Assembly: GCA_025266875.1 (NCBI GenBank) | Contig: JALLLT010000051.1 | Location: 1-64,000 of the forward strand | DNA from: Fennellomyces sp. T-0311 | Lineage: Eukaryota; Mucoromycota; Mucoromycetes; Mucorales; Lichtheimiaceae | DNA length: 64,000 nt | Direction: 5' to 3' | In this document: positions 10,909 through 22,778 of the stretch, piece by piece | Layout of the letters: every line of letters starts with the position of its first letter | Numbering within the stretch: the first letter of the stretch is position 1 | Position numbers and translations under genes: made by a program | Notes under the pieces: model-generated | Seen by the model: only the letters and a program-made list of their open reading frames with translations | Databases searched by the model: none | What the model was told of the DNA's origin: nothing

Positions 10909-11168
10909 CGCATCTTGGCATCTCAGAACATAAAACAGATTTCCAAAAGGAGAAAAACGCATGACGTTCGGCGTGTTTAAAAACAACTAGTTCAATAATT
11001 TTTAAAGGAACAGTTATAGTTAAAACCAGATACTAATAGTAGTCGATATATTGATAGTTATAAAATACAAGCAGAAAATATAAATTACTAAGCTCTAGTA
11101 ATATTTCCTATCTTTCAGGTAACGATGGAAGGTATTCACTATGTTGAACGTTTTAGAACTTGAAGTAT
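10909..11168. other. AT-rich spacer left of the gypsy LTR
   Basis: No gene is seen. Its last bases GTAT (11165-11168) form the target duplication of the LTR element. It may be the outer flank of the old CACTA element that resumes at 19652. Confidence 0.4.
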
Positions 11169-11207
11169 TGATAGACCTGTTGGTAGCCCCACCAACTTTT
11201 CCTTTTT

Positions 11208-11242
<35 letters not shown>

Positions 11243-11897
11243 ATTACCATATCATATATATTATTATCATTATCAGTATTAAAAAAGATGTACAAAAACC
11301 AAAAACAATAAATAATATAAAAAACCCGAAACCCAGAAGTACCTCAAACACCCACAATTACCCAATAGAGTAGCCCAGTAGCCAGAATCTTCTTTGCTGC
11401 GGCACTCTACATCCCAATTACTGCGGCAGCTGCGCCACCACTAGCCAGCAATCAGCCTGCATGAACAACACCAATCACCTTCACCTCCACTGCTGCGGCA
11501 ACTACACCATCATCAATTGGTTACCGTACGCACCTATCACAGCTAGAATAGCTAGCGCTGCGCCATTGTATCGAAAGATATAAATAAGAAGCGCTTTTCA
11601 TTAAATAAACATTGGTCAATTGATTACATTTATCAACACCCCAACCTAAATACTTTATAGTTATCAGTGTTGTTTAGTGTCCTGCAATTAGGATTACTGT
11701 TTATCGATCAAGCAATAAAGACAATTTGCTTTACTACCCATTTTCTATTTCCAATCCTCAATCCTCTTTAGGATCCCTTCATACAAACGTCCGTAACAAA
11801 CGATATTGTTGCTGGTGCTCACTATATTTTGGTGTACTCAACTACCAATTTACACAACAACCGACTACTGTACACCTGACTCAAAACGGCGCCAACA
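11169..11897 (+). repeat. 5' LTR of the gypsy element
   Basis: 729 bp, TG...CA ends. It contains a CT dinucleotide run (about 11211-11239), a TATA box ATATAAATAAG (11578-11588) and AATAAA (11715-11720). Confidence 0.92.
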
Positions 11898-11901
11898 AAT
11901 T

Positions 11902-11915
11902 TGGTGCTCACTACA
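11902..11915 (+). promoter_or_regulatory. Candidate tRNA primer-binding site
   Basis: TGGTGCTCACTACA begins four bases after the LTR end. TGG matches the CCA of a tRNA 3' end, the usual position and start for minus-strand priming. The tRNA was not identified. Confidence 0.45.
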
Positions 11916-11978
11916 GGGGAATTCAAGGCTTTTCCAGCAGACGAGACCTTGGACACACAACTCACGGAACGAAATTAC

Positions 11979-13292
11979 ATGTACCGATACCTTTTCCGGA
12001 ACAACAGAAACGACAAACCTTTGACGAACGAACTTACTGTGTTGGACAACATCACCACCATGCTCCCACCACCGACTCTTATCTTTTCCGGCCACGAATA
12101 TGAAGATTTTCGTGAATTCAGGCGAGAATTCAAATCTTACATTCTGTTAGCTGGCGCACAGACCACCGATAGAAAAGTTGAACTTTTCCACGCCGTACTC
12201 CGAGGACCTGCATTGACCTTTTTCGAAATGAACGTTTACCCTGACTTTATCGCCCGAAGCCAATTGGCAAACGAAGACACGCAGAGGACCCAACCCATAA
12301 TCGACTATATCCTGGACCAATTTCAAGCCGAATACGTGACGTACAACGACATTTTACGCTACATCGAAGAATTTGATGCCATGAGCCAGAGACACAACGA
12401 AAGCCCCCGAACATTCATGAGCCGAATCCGAGAAGCTGCCCAGAAAGCCGAGATCATCGACGAAGACCGAATCCAATCGAAGTTCAAGCAAGGATTACTG
12501 CCGGAAATCAAGCACTACTGGATGATGGTCTGAGGTATCGCCACCGTAGACCATTTTGATGTCGCCCAAAGCTTCTGGGAAGGACGCAAGGCCGAAGCCA
12601 CACTCAGACACGGACGACGATCGCGTATTCCTTTGATTGCCACAATGGAAGCTGAAGACATGCAGTATTACGACGAACCAAGACATGAATACGACCAGTA
12701 TCGTCAATACGAACAGCAGAGACCACATCGACCCTTCAACAACAACGGCTTCACCAGATGAAACAACGACGAATACCAAAATCGATGGAATGAACGACAG
12801 CCTCGATACAACAACCAACGCGCATTCTATCAAAACCAGCCGAACCAAGCACACGGAAATCAGCAATCGCTCTCGTATCAAGACAGGCAACCGCATCAAT
12901 CTTACCAAAGCAGACCTCAACCGCCTTACTACCAGAACCGACAACAAGGACCTAACAACGGTTTCCAGCGAAACGCCCCACCTCGCCAACAACAATGGAC
13001 ACCACGTCAAGCCAACCAAGAAGCGCATCAAAACCGGAACCAAGCTCAACCATCGACTGATTACCCAAGGAACCAAGATCATACGAATGTGCAACGACCT
13101 GTGAAAGAACCACTTCAACAGCAAGGAGACAGACGAAACCAATTTGAAACCTTTGCACACATCGAACATCGAGACGACGGATACCTTGAAGGCGACGAAC
13201 AAGATCAATACGGTTACACCTGGAATGACGACTTCGAAGGACCTGCCCAATATTCTGAATACCAGTCAAAAAACGAGGAGGGCCAGTTGTGA
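11979..13292 (+). pseudogene. gag: gag of the gypsy element
   Basis: Structural polyprotein gene, about 437 codons from ATG 11979. The frame is broken by two TGA codons, 12531-12533 and 12759-12761; both positions would read Arg if CGA, so CpG transitions explain them. The first part has the helical capsid-like region of Ty3/gypsy Gag (FREFRREF, ALTFFEM, LPEIKHYW). The second half is Gln/Asn/Arg-rich, fitting RNA binding, without a CCHC knuckle that I can see. The frame ends in TGA 13290-13292 just after a slippery heptamer, so Pol is made as a fusion. Confidence 0.85.
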
Positions 13293-13315
13293 GAAATAAC
13301 GGTCAACTGAACGCC
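13268..13315 (+). promoter_or_regulatory. Programmed -1 ribosomal frameshift site (gag-pol)
   Basis: The heptamer A-AAA-AAC (13268-13274) is in exact gag phase (TCA AAA AAC). A 6-nt spacer is followed by a hairpin: CAGTTG (13284-13289) pairs with CAACTG (13304-13309), and outer GGC (13281-13283) can pair with GCC (13313-13315). After slipping, reading continues CGA GGA GGG into the pol frame, which is open from there. All three classical elements are present at normal spacing. Confidence 0.85.
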
Positions 13316-16300
13316 CGCCGATACACCAAACCCGTTAGAACCAACTTTCAGAACAATCAAAGGAACCAGAACAACAGAACCCAGGAACTTTTCGCAGCTT
13401 CGAAACCCACCGATGAACGAAGGCAAATCAGGCTACGATCAGGAGCTACTGTAGACCGAACAGGACGCATCGACAAGAACAAGAGGCAACCCAAGAACCA
13501 GCCGATACGTTTCGCAGATCCCGTAGTGATCCCAGACCCTGGACCGTCAACTTCAAGGCAACAACAAGTGCATCGACCGCAACTAGAGCAACGACTCCAA
13601 AACCGATCTTCACCTGACATAAATCACTCGAATGACCAAAATGAACAAGGAAGAGAAGCAACGGAAACCACTGCCAGAAGGATTAATCCAGAGCCCATGG
13701 AAATCGACCAACCAAAAAGGAAACAGCCGATAAAGAAGAATACACCGACCCTTTCGAATGAAAACAGCAAACCGAGGACTCCGAAACACAAGGCCAAGAT
13801 TGATTACGATATCACGGAAGACGTAATGAACAGAACGGCGAATATCACGATCAAGGACTTAGTTGCTGTGGCTCCCTCGCTACGAAGACAATTGCACGCT
13901 ACCGCCTCGATTCGCAGAAAAATCCGACGACCACCTAATGCCATGGAACTCCAGCCAAGAATCAATCCTACTGCTGCTTACGGAAGGTTTTGCATAAACG
14001 GAACGATATTGAAAGCACTCGTCGACACTGGTGCTGCCAAAACGTGCATGTCAAGAGCCACCGCCAAGTACTTAGGCCTCAGAATCAATGCTCCCTCAGA
14101 TGCCGTATTCACCCTCGGCAATGGTACGCAACAAGCATCCCTCGGCAGAATTCGAAATGTGGAAATACGACCCGGCAACTTTATCAGCATACCTCTCGAT
14201 ATCGAAGTCCTCCAACATTGCCCCGTTGGCCTGATCATTGGCAACAATTTTTTGACGAAAAGCTACGCTTGTATCTCCTTTGAAGACGCTACGCTTACCA
14301 TAAAATACGGACGACAAAATGCAGCAATTCCCTTATCATTTGCAGAAGAATCCGATACATGGCATGACACATTACCCATCAGCAAAGAAAGCGACGACAG
14401 CCCAGACGATACCACGGAGACTGAAGATGACAACGAAGAATCCACGGATAGCGAACTTGAAGCTTTAGACGACGAAGACGCATCAGACAGTGACTTTGAA
14501 GAAACTGGCAAAGCTACTGACTTTTACCTATTGGACGACCGACCAGACCCAAGGCTTCGGATCGAAAAGCACGTGGATGACGACGAAACCATATACCTCG
14601 TTTTCACCGATGTCGAATACTCCATACCAACCCACAGTCAACTGTGTTTGAAAGGATCGCTACCTCACAAGGCTACAAGGAAACTGGCATTTGCACAAGA
14701 TATCAGCAACCTGGATATTGTGGACATCGTACACATACCTACCATCAAGACAGGAAGGAGTGATTTCGAACTGGTTCTGCACAATCAGTCCACCACACCG
14801 CGAACCCTACCAGCAGGAACCTACCTTGGAGAGATTTACCCGAAAATGACTGGACCAACCGAGGATGTTTTTGGATACGAACCCGTACGACTAGAGCCTA
14901 GATCAGTAAACGAATTATTCACTCTGAAGGAAGCCACAAGACCCTTAACCGAACCGGACCCTCTGTTTGAAGAACAATACATACGGATAAAGCCAAAGGA
15001 AATCCCGGATGACAAGGACAACAAGATTGAACGACAATTTCGAGCATTGGCCGAACAGTATCAAGACATCTTTAACTGGGACGGAGAAACCATTGGATGC
15101 ACAAACCTGATCAAGCATGAAATCATCTTGGAAGAAAAGACCTTACCTATTCGATCCCGACCGTACAGCATGGCGCCTGTGGAACTTGAAGCCCTCAAGA
15201 AGGAACTTGACAAGCTTTGCCACCTAGGAATCATACAACCCTCTCAAAGCCCATGGTCTGCCCCAATCATCATGGTGAAGAAACGATCAGGAGACTTTCG
15301 CCTGACCATCGACTACAGACGGATCAACCAAAAGATACGAGGCAACAACTTCCCAGTCAACAAGATAGCAGACGCACTCGACAGTATTGGCAACGCACAA
15401 GTCTACTCAGCATGCGACATCTCCAACGCCTATTACCAGATAAAGCTGGATGAAAAGTCAATTCCTTTGACAGCATTCACCTCGCCTCTGGCCAGTACAG
15501 CTTTTTACGGAGCAGCCAAGGATTAAAGACTTCACCAGCTGTCTTTAGCAACCTGATGTCAATTGTATTCTCCAACATCGCGTTTTGCACCTACTTTTAC
15601 GACGACCTAAACGTTTTCAGCATGGATACGAAGGAACATCTTGAGCACCTACGCATTATCTTCGAGAAATTCCGATGGGCGAACTTGAAGCTAAACCCGG
15701 ACAAAGTGAATTTCTTCTGCACGACATTGGAATTCTTGGGCATGGTTATCACAAGAGAAGGAACCAAGGCCGATCCCAAGAAAATCAAGGCGATTCAAGA
15801 CATCAAGATACCAAGGACCGTTACGCAACTCAGGAGTTTTCTTGGATTGTGCAATTACTACCGACGTTTCGTACAAGGATTTGCCAAGATAGCTCGACCA
15901 CTACACGATTTGACGAAAAACAATGCCGGACCCTGGACTCAAGAAATACATTAGCTTTCACACAGCTAAAAGAAGCCCTCATGACGCCCCCAGTACTTGC
16001 CAGACCAGACTTTTCAAGAGCAGGATTCAAGCTCACTATCGATGGATGCAAGAACGGCTTAGGTGGAATCCTCAGCCAGATGGATCAAGAAGGAAACGAA
16101 CGCGTCATACAGTACATCTCCAGAAGGACATCGAAGACCGAGAAAAACTACAGTGCAAGTAAACTCGAAACTTGTGTACTTGTTTGGTCCTGCCGACTGT
16201 TACGGAAATACCTTATATCGTACCCATTCATCGTTGCCTCCGACCACCACCCGCTGAAAGGAATACTCCAGCAAAAAGACCCCATAGGAATCTGGGCCAG

Positions 16301-17964
16301 ATGGGTAACCTACCTCAGCGAATTCGAGTTTGACGTTATATACATTCCGGGCACCAAGAATCGCGCAGCCGACTACCTCAGCAGAATGTACGACAATGAA
16401 CCTGAAGCAATGACACAAGACGGACGAAATGACCTGGCTGAAGAACTTGACACCGACGAAGGAGAACAAGAAGAAGGCACGCCGCCTCAATTCCGGACCG
16501 ACCACAATTAGGCTGAGCCAAAGGGATAACCATTCCTTATTCGACCGATTGTTTACATTTCCCATGACCTACACCACCGGTACACCTCGATCCACCTTAT
16601 CTACACTTCAAATTACATCAATGGACGAACAACAATACAACGATTTGAAGCATTACCTCGAAACCTTCGAAATCCCAAGAAGCTACGACGCCAAGCGCCG
16701 AAAGAACATCAGACAACAAAGCAAACGTTACTTTGTCAACGGAGATAAACTATTCCGATCCGGAGACCCACCGAAACAAGTGTTAACACGTGACGACGCT
16801 GAAGAAGCACTTTTTGTGCTACACACCCACCCGTTTGGAGGTCACTTTGCCTACCAAAGCACCCTGAACAAGTTGAAAACCAAGTACTTTTTCCCTGGCA
16901 TGACAACATACGTGAAGAAGTTTATCGCCCAATGCAAAAGATGCCAAAAACAAGGACGCCCGCGCATACAAGAGCGATTACACCCGATACCAGTGACGGC
17001 AATACCATTTCAAGAAATTGGCATGGATATCAAGCACGTACCCATATCAAGAACTGGACACCGATATATTGTTGTGGCCATTGACAAGTTAACCGGATAC
17101 GTCGAAGCACGAGCACTGAAATTCGCAACAGCTGCTGAAGTATCCCTCTTTCTTTATGAAGACGTGATATGCAGGCATTCGTTCGTGAAGACCAGCTGCA
17201 TCACCGACCGAGGAGTACACTTTGACAACAAGCTTCTCAGTGCTGTTTGCGAGCAGTACTCCATCCAACACAAGAAGTCTTCTCCATATCACCCGCAAAC
17301 CAACGGATTAGTTGAACGATTCAACCGGACTCTTGGACAAATGCTACGATTACTACCTGAAACGCAAAAGAAGGATTGGCCAAGTTACCTACCTGCGATC
17401 CTATATGCATACCGGATCACCCCAAGAAAAGTAACCAAACATTCGCCATTCTACCTCGTTTACGGAAGGCTCCCAAACACCCCTCTGGATTATCGGATAA
17501 ATCCTACGACCACGGATCAAGATGCCTCAGAAGACGAAGGAGAAGAGATCATGTTTCAACATTTTCTCGATCAGCTCAATAGACTGGATCAAATCCGCCA
17601 AGCAGCCTCATCATCAATTGCGCAATCGCAAGAAATCCAGAAGAAGGCCATCGAACGGAAGATCTTATCTCGAAACAAGGAATTCAAGCCGCCCTTTTGC
17701 CTAGGAGATTACGTTGAAGTTTACCAAAACATGACGGTGGACAACTGGGCTGGAAAATTACTCGATACCTGGAAAGGACCATATCTCATCCACCGGATCA
17801 ACAAGAACGGATCATACCGACTCAAGACGACTGAAGGAAAAGTTTTGCCAAGCCCTATCCATGGTAACCGCATGAAGCTATATCGATTACCAGACACGGA
17901 GTATCGCCGTTTCACCTCTCAAGCATCAGATCATCTCATCTCTGCAACTGGACTAGTTGGTTAA
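13274..17964 (+). pseudogene. pol: pol of the gypsy element (PR-RT-RH-IN), frame-broken
   Basis: Entered by -1 frameshift. Protease: ALVDTGAAKTCMS (about 14014-14052). Reverse transcriptase: DFRLTIDYRRIN (15292-15327), then a break near 15484-15490 where one base is missing, then FYDD (about 15595-15606). A second 1-nt loss near 15945-15950 precedes RNase H (KLTIDGCKNGLGG). A third frame change near 16500-16515 enters integrase. Integrase has HTHPFGGH/CKRC zinc ligands, Asp in GMDIKHV, Asp in CITDRGVHF, Glu in GLVERFNR, and a GPY/F-like C-terminal module (DTWKGPYLI). All domains are otherwise well preserved. The first two breaks lie in short base runs, so mis-assembly is an alternative to real decay. 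Confidence 0.9.
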
Positions 17965-18069
17965 AAGAAATGCACATTTAAAAGACTGCTGTAAAAGAAG
18001 TACATAAAAAAAAAAAATTAGTTGAAACAAAGATAATTCAAAAAAAGAAAAAAAGAAGATTGATAGAAG

Positions 18070-18894
18070 ATGAAATCAGATCCTATACTTACCCCTTCAC
18101 AAGATCAAAAAAAAAAAAAAAGAGAAGTATATAAAGACAACAAGAAGACACACCAACACTTTACCCGCAAATTCCTCCAACCACCATCCATCAATCAAAT
18201 GAATCCCACTCTCCCCAGCAACATTCTCATCCAAGATGAAGAAATGGTGTCCGACACGTTCTCCATCTCGAGCTCATCCTGGAGCTCCACCTCTGCAACA
18301 ACTTCGGATTCAGAGGACGACCTAGCACAGTATGAGGAAACCCCTCTTTGGGACCACATCGTCAATATCAATAACGCACGACTGGATCTTGAAGAAGAAA
18401 CCGAGACATGGATAAAAAACCAACGCGCACAACAAGGTCTTACCCCATATGACGACACGCCGATACGCCAGTTAAAAAGTATCTTGGCGGTCCCCACCAA
18501 TGACGACATCAACATCAATGCCTTGTTTATCCACCTAGCAATGATAAAAGAAGACCAACACCTCCGAGCCAAACGCACGCATGAATTGGTAATGCGAATA
18601 ACCAAGAAAGTCTGTTCCTTACGTCCGCGCGCCAACTGCCCGCTAGAGGCTGAAACCAAATACCATGCAATGGTAATTTCGGCGTTAGTCCAAGACGCTT
18701 TATACGTGCCAACTCCAAGCCATTACTGTGGAAACTGCCACTATCAGGCCCAAATGACTCAATGGGTCATGCAGCAATCCTGCTCTCGTCGCAACCGCGA
18801 CAACGATCCGCCGGCCACTCCCGACCATATATACCGTGGCAACACTAATGACGACACCGAGAAGGCGTTCCAAGATGCACCCAGCAACGCGTAG
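18070..18894 (+). CDS. Extra ORF 3' of integrase (unknown)
   Basis: A 274-codon frame lies between integrase and the 3' LTR, the place env occupies in some retroelements. It shows no signal peptide or membrane segment, so nothing envelope-like. It has a basic start, a Ser/acidic stretch (SSSSWSSTSATTSDSEDD), a helical middle and one CGNC pair near the C-terminus. A later ATG near 18200 could also start it. It is open throughout, unlike gag and pol. I do not recognise a family; a nucleic-acid-binding or nucleocapsid-like role is only a guess. Confidence 0.6.
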   Translation: MKSDPILTPSQDQKKKKREVYKDNKKTHQHFTRKFLQPPSINQMNPTLPSNILIQDEEMVSDTFSISSSSWSSTSATTSDSEDDLAQYEETPLWDHIVNINNARLDLEEETETWIKNQRAQQGLTPYDDTPIRQLKSILAVPTNDDININALFIHLAMIKEDQHLRAKRTHELVMRITKKVCSLRPRANCPLEAETKYHAMVISALVQDALYVPTPSHYCGNCHYQAQMTQWVMQQSCSRRNRDNDPPATPDHIYRGNTNDDTEKAFQDAPSNA

Positions 18895-18924
18895 GGACAC
18901 GCGTTTCGCGCGGCCGGGGCAATC

Positions 18925-19651
18925 TGATAGACCTGTTGGTAGCCCCACCAACTTTTCCTTTTTCCTTCTCTCTCTCTCTCTCTCTCTCTCTCTTATATTA
19001 CCATATCATATATATTATTATCATTATCAGTATTAAAAAAGATGTACAAAAACCAAAAACAATAAATAATATAAAAAACCCGAAACCCAGAAGTACCTCA
19101 AACACCCACAATTACCCAATAGAGTAGCCCAGTAGCCAGAATCTTCTTTGCTGCGGCACTCTACATCCCAATTACTGCGGCAGCTGCGCCACCACTAGCC
19201 AGCAATCAGCCTGCATAAACAACACCAATCACCTTCACCTCCACTGCTGCGGCAACTACACCATCATCAATTGGTTACCGTACGCACCTATCACAGCTAG
19301 AATAGCTAGCGCTGCGCCATTGTATCGAAAGATATAAATAAGAAGCGCTTTTCATTAAATAAACATTGGTCAATTGATTACATTTATCAACACCCCAACC
19401 TAAATACTTTATAGTTATCAGTGTTGTTTAGTGTCCTGCAATTAGGATTACTGTTTATCGATCAAGCAATAAAGACAATTTGCTTTACTACCCATTTTCT
19501 ATTTCCAATCCTCAATCCTCTTTAGGATCCCTTCATACAAACGTCCGTAACAAACGATATTGTTGCTGGTGCTCACTATATTTTGGTGTACTCAACTACC
19601 AATTTACACAACAACCGACTACTGTACACCTGACTCAAAACGGCGCCAACA
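18925..19651 (+). repeat. 3' LTR of the gypsy element
   Basis: 727 bp, near-identical to the 5' LTR; AATAAA at 19468-19473. Followed by GTAT. Confidence 0.92.
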
Positions 19652-20024
19652 GTATATAATAGAGTTATAAGTACCTGTCATTACCAGAGTCAGACTTCAC
19701 AGTAAAAAATCCGAGCTGTTGAATGTAATTTTTCAGAGTTTATCCTAGTTTCCTTCAGTGGATATTAGATAGTTTAGAGCGTACTGAAAAATCCATTTTT
19801 CAGAATGTGTAAAAGGAAACTCGTGTTACATAATCCAAAAAGAGATTGTACTTTTCAGAACGCGTACTGAAAAATGTCTTTCAGAAATGGAATATGAAAT
19901 AGAAGGCAAACATTTCTACTGACCCAATAGAAAGGAGACGTCCTAATTAACTAGACTACCTACACTTGAGAGCTGTCAAATTTTTAGTTTGTTTACTTTT
20001 CTTCTTCTCGAATCTTTTGAAACA
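19652..20024. repeat. Subterminal repeats of an old CACTA-type element
   Basis: Rich in both orientations of CTGAAAAAT / TTTTTCAG, the layout of CACTA subterminal regions. A possible terminus is CACAGTAAAAAATCC at about 19699. The stretch 19762-19807 recurs inverted at 48130-48174 with about 41 of 47 bases equal. No gene is present here. Confidence 0.5.
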
Positions 20025-21239
20025 ATGTTCAACGTCAATTTTATCAATGAGACCCCTATGTCTTTAAGACTTGCTCCAACTGCTCGAAATGAGCTACACA
20101 GAGTATGTTTGTAAACTGAAAGTACATGTTCCAATTTTCTTATACATAATGTAAATAGCATGAAGTTACTGATCCCGAGGCCATTGAGGCATTTGTGCTC
20201 TGTGAGGATCTCAATGATATTGCACAAGCTGCAGTTATTGATGCTCAGCAAGTGGAGCAGCCTGATGGGACCACTAATGCAAAACGTAGAAATGTCTCGC
20301 CCTCAGATAAACTCGATATCACCCTGATCAAGGAAACCTTGAGCCTAGAGCCGTTCAATGCCAATCATGGCTCTGCCACCCGTATATGGGAGCAGGTCGC
20401 TGTTAATGTCAATGCGCGAATCATGCCATTGATTGAGGCTGGCGTGACAAAGCAGGTCACAGAAATGTACTGCGCTGCTCGTATCCTCACTCTTCAAAAG
20501 AAAGAGCAGAAGAGGCAGAAGCTCCTCATAGTTTCGAGTGGCATTGTTACTGGCTGTACTCCTTTGCAGAAAAAATGTATTGAATTGCTTTCTGTGGTAA
20601 GAGCTGCTAGGCATTAAAACATTACTTTTTATAAGTTTGTTTTATGCATATACTTATTTAATATACTTAATTGCTTGCCAAAGAGGTAGTGGACGAAGAG
20701 AAAAAGCTGCAGAAAGAAGGTGTGAAAAAGACAAAGGCGCAGCAAGAGAAAAAGCTACGAGGTGCTGCAATGGATCGTCATAGCCGTGCCAAGCACAGAA
20801 AGCAGGACAAGGCGCCCCTTGTTTTAGATGGTGATGTCATCGACCTCGACGATGAAAACGCTTCTGTCGATGTAGCCATTCCTACTGGCGACAGTTCAGA
20901 TCTTCTTACAAGAAAGGATGGTAAATTTCTCCTTGTATGATCAGAACTATGTCACCTTCGTTTAGAACGAGATGCATTTCTAGATGCAATCTTGAAGTCT
21001 GAAGAAGAAGTGAAGCAACTACGAGAGGAACTACGAGTTCATAAAGAGAAATCCAGTCAGAGAATCGCTTGCCTAGAACAACCACTGCAAAAAAGAGTAT
21101 CTTTCAGTATCTGTCAGTGGCTGAAAGATGTGCTGAAAGATTCATCTTTCAGACTAATTTCAGCCTTCTAAAATGTTTGTCTGTAAGGTTGCATTTCAGA
21201 AATCTTTAAGACATACTATCAGCATGCTGAAATGTGCAC

Positions 21240-22020
21240 TCTGCGGAAACAGTTGCTATGATATATAAATTTACATACGAGGATTACGGTTCTTTAATAG
21301 TTATGCTTCTGACTCCGTTACTAGCGCTACATGAGGTTACATTGTTACATCATGTTGCCATTATGTACCAAATTAAACACAACATTAACCGACTTACTCA
21401 TTGTTCTTTTTCCAAACACTTCACCCATCACCTCATTTTGTTTTATTAATCTAACTTCAGCTGCATATATATTGATACAGAATACAAATAACAAATATAT
21501 ACTTTCTACTTGTGCTTATTATTGGTACAGACTATCTGAATTGCGCGAGAATTTAAGTTCTTGGTATATATTTTCAGAAGTATATTATTAGCAAGCTGTA
21601 AAGTGGTCTTTACGTCTCCAAAAGTCCATAAAGTAGAAAGATGCGGTTGTGTGTCACAGAGAACCATATGGAACAAGGTATTTTTCAAGAAACGGATGGC
21701 TTGTTGCCGAGAGTGTTACACCACTGCACTGCACCTTTAACCACCTTCAGTTCCAAAGGTTCATCTTGAATCATAAACGAATACTCTCTGTTATCTTTTA
21801 TACTAACATTGCCTGAAGGTATAATTAATGAATTACTGCTGATGCAATCTTCGGATTATCTTCAATTTAGATTCTTGATTATGACGAAGTACTGATGCAC
21901 AAGTTATGTATGACTTCTCTCTTTGGTGCGATGAAAACAGACAAGTAAGGTTATGATGTTGTTACCGTATTTAAAGAGTTTAGGGTTGTGTTCAGTGGAA
22001 TAATCCTCATTCAATTTCAA
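21240..22020. other. Noncoding left part of the CACTA element
   Basis: AT-rich; no convincing coding sequence. Probably promoter and subterminal DNA. Confidence 0.4.
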
Positions 22021-22024
22021 AATT

Positions 22025-22683
22025 ATGAGCTACGACGCAAGCACGAACAATGACAAGTAATTTTATATGATCCAGATCAAACTAACAGCACCACTAACTC
22101 TGATGTAGTATCCTGGATGAGATTGCGGAGGTCCAAAAGACCTTCTCGAAGGAGGACAACGACTGGCTGGTCAACAGCAATGCCACGAAAAAGCTGAAGG
22201 AATTTGAGGAGATGATGGCTGACCTTCGCCGTTATCTGTAAGTACCCCTGTATATACGCGACTTCATCATAACCAAGTGTTAATCATAATAATTTAGTGT
22301 AATAGAGGTGCTGAAGGAAAACAGTGGCGATGAGTATGTTCTCACATCATACTATCGTGGTTATTATAGGGGAGACAGTGCGCTTCAGGAGGTGGTGAAA
22401 AGAAAATGGTATGATGGATACGTTTATTTTTATCAAAAATATGATGCTGACGATTTACGCTTGTAGGAACCAGAGTTGAAACCTTCTTTTGGCTTTGCAG
22501 CTGGATAATTACGTTTCCAGACGCAGCTGCTACATCCCGCAGAGGTACAAGTCCCATGAGGACATGTATTTTGGACAGAAGCGTGAGGCAGACAAACAGG
22601 AGGATGAAGATGACGATGACACGCTCCCTCCATCCGATCTCGAGGATGAACGACTGGCAAAACGCCAGCATAGCACAGATTAA
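22025..22683 (+). CDS. Small multi-exon CACTA accessory protein
   Basis: Reads MSYDASTNND, then after a short intron a helical segment (DEIAEVQKTFSKEDNDWLV, KKLKEFEEMMADLRRYL), and ends with LDNYVSRRSCYIPQRYK plus an acidic tail. Several short introns (for example 22057-22108, 22238-22297, 22409-22500) have good borders. One junction near 22334-22369 would be only 36 nt, and the total is not a clean multiple of three, so the model is uncertain there. Same strand as the Tnp2 gene starting 96 bp downstream. Probably an accessory factor of this element; family not recognised. Confidence 0.55.
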
Positions 22684-22778
22684 TTGTCTTGAAATAAATG
22701 GCATTCTGTGCACAGACCATTTTTTTTAACTTTGTCTTTTCTTTTGTAATCAATTGATATACTACTCTGTGATTTAAT

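Larger units (their letters stand above)
11169..19651 (+). mobile_element. Ty3/gypsy LTR retrotransposon
   Basis: LTRs 11169-11897 and 18925-19651 flank gag, then protease, reverse transcriptase, RNase H and integrase, the Ty3/gypsy order. GTAT precedes the left LTR and follows the right one (19652-19655), a 4-bp duplication (5 bp, AGTAT, if the LTR ends one base earlier). The LTRs differ by a CT-run length and about one substitution, so insertion is recent. Yet gag has two nonsense codons and pol three frame breaks, so this copy cannot make its own proteins in full. Confidence 0.93.

Noticed and set aside
13289..13291. GTG as start codon of a separate pol gene
   Set aside because: The frame is already open upstream from the slippery site; -1 frameshifting explains it better.
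18893..18924. Polypurine tract directly before the 3' LTR
   Set aside because: The sequence there is GC-rich but not a clear purine run, so I do not annotate it.
21083..21170. Continuation of the accessory gene frame as PLQKRVSFSICQWL
   Set aside because: This is CACTA terminal and subterminal DNA; the real continuation lies at 33564.
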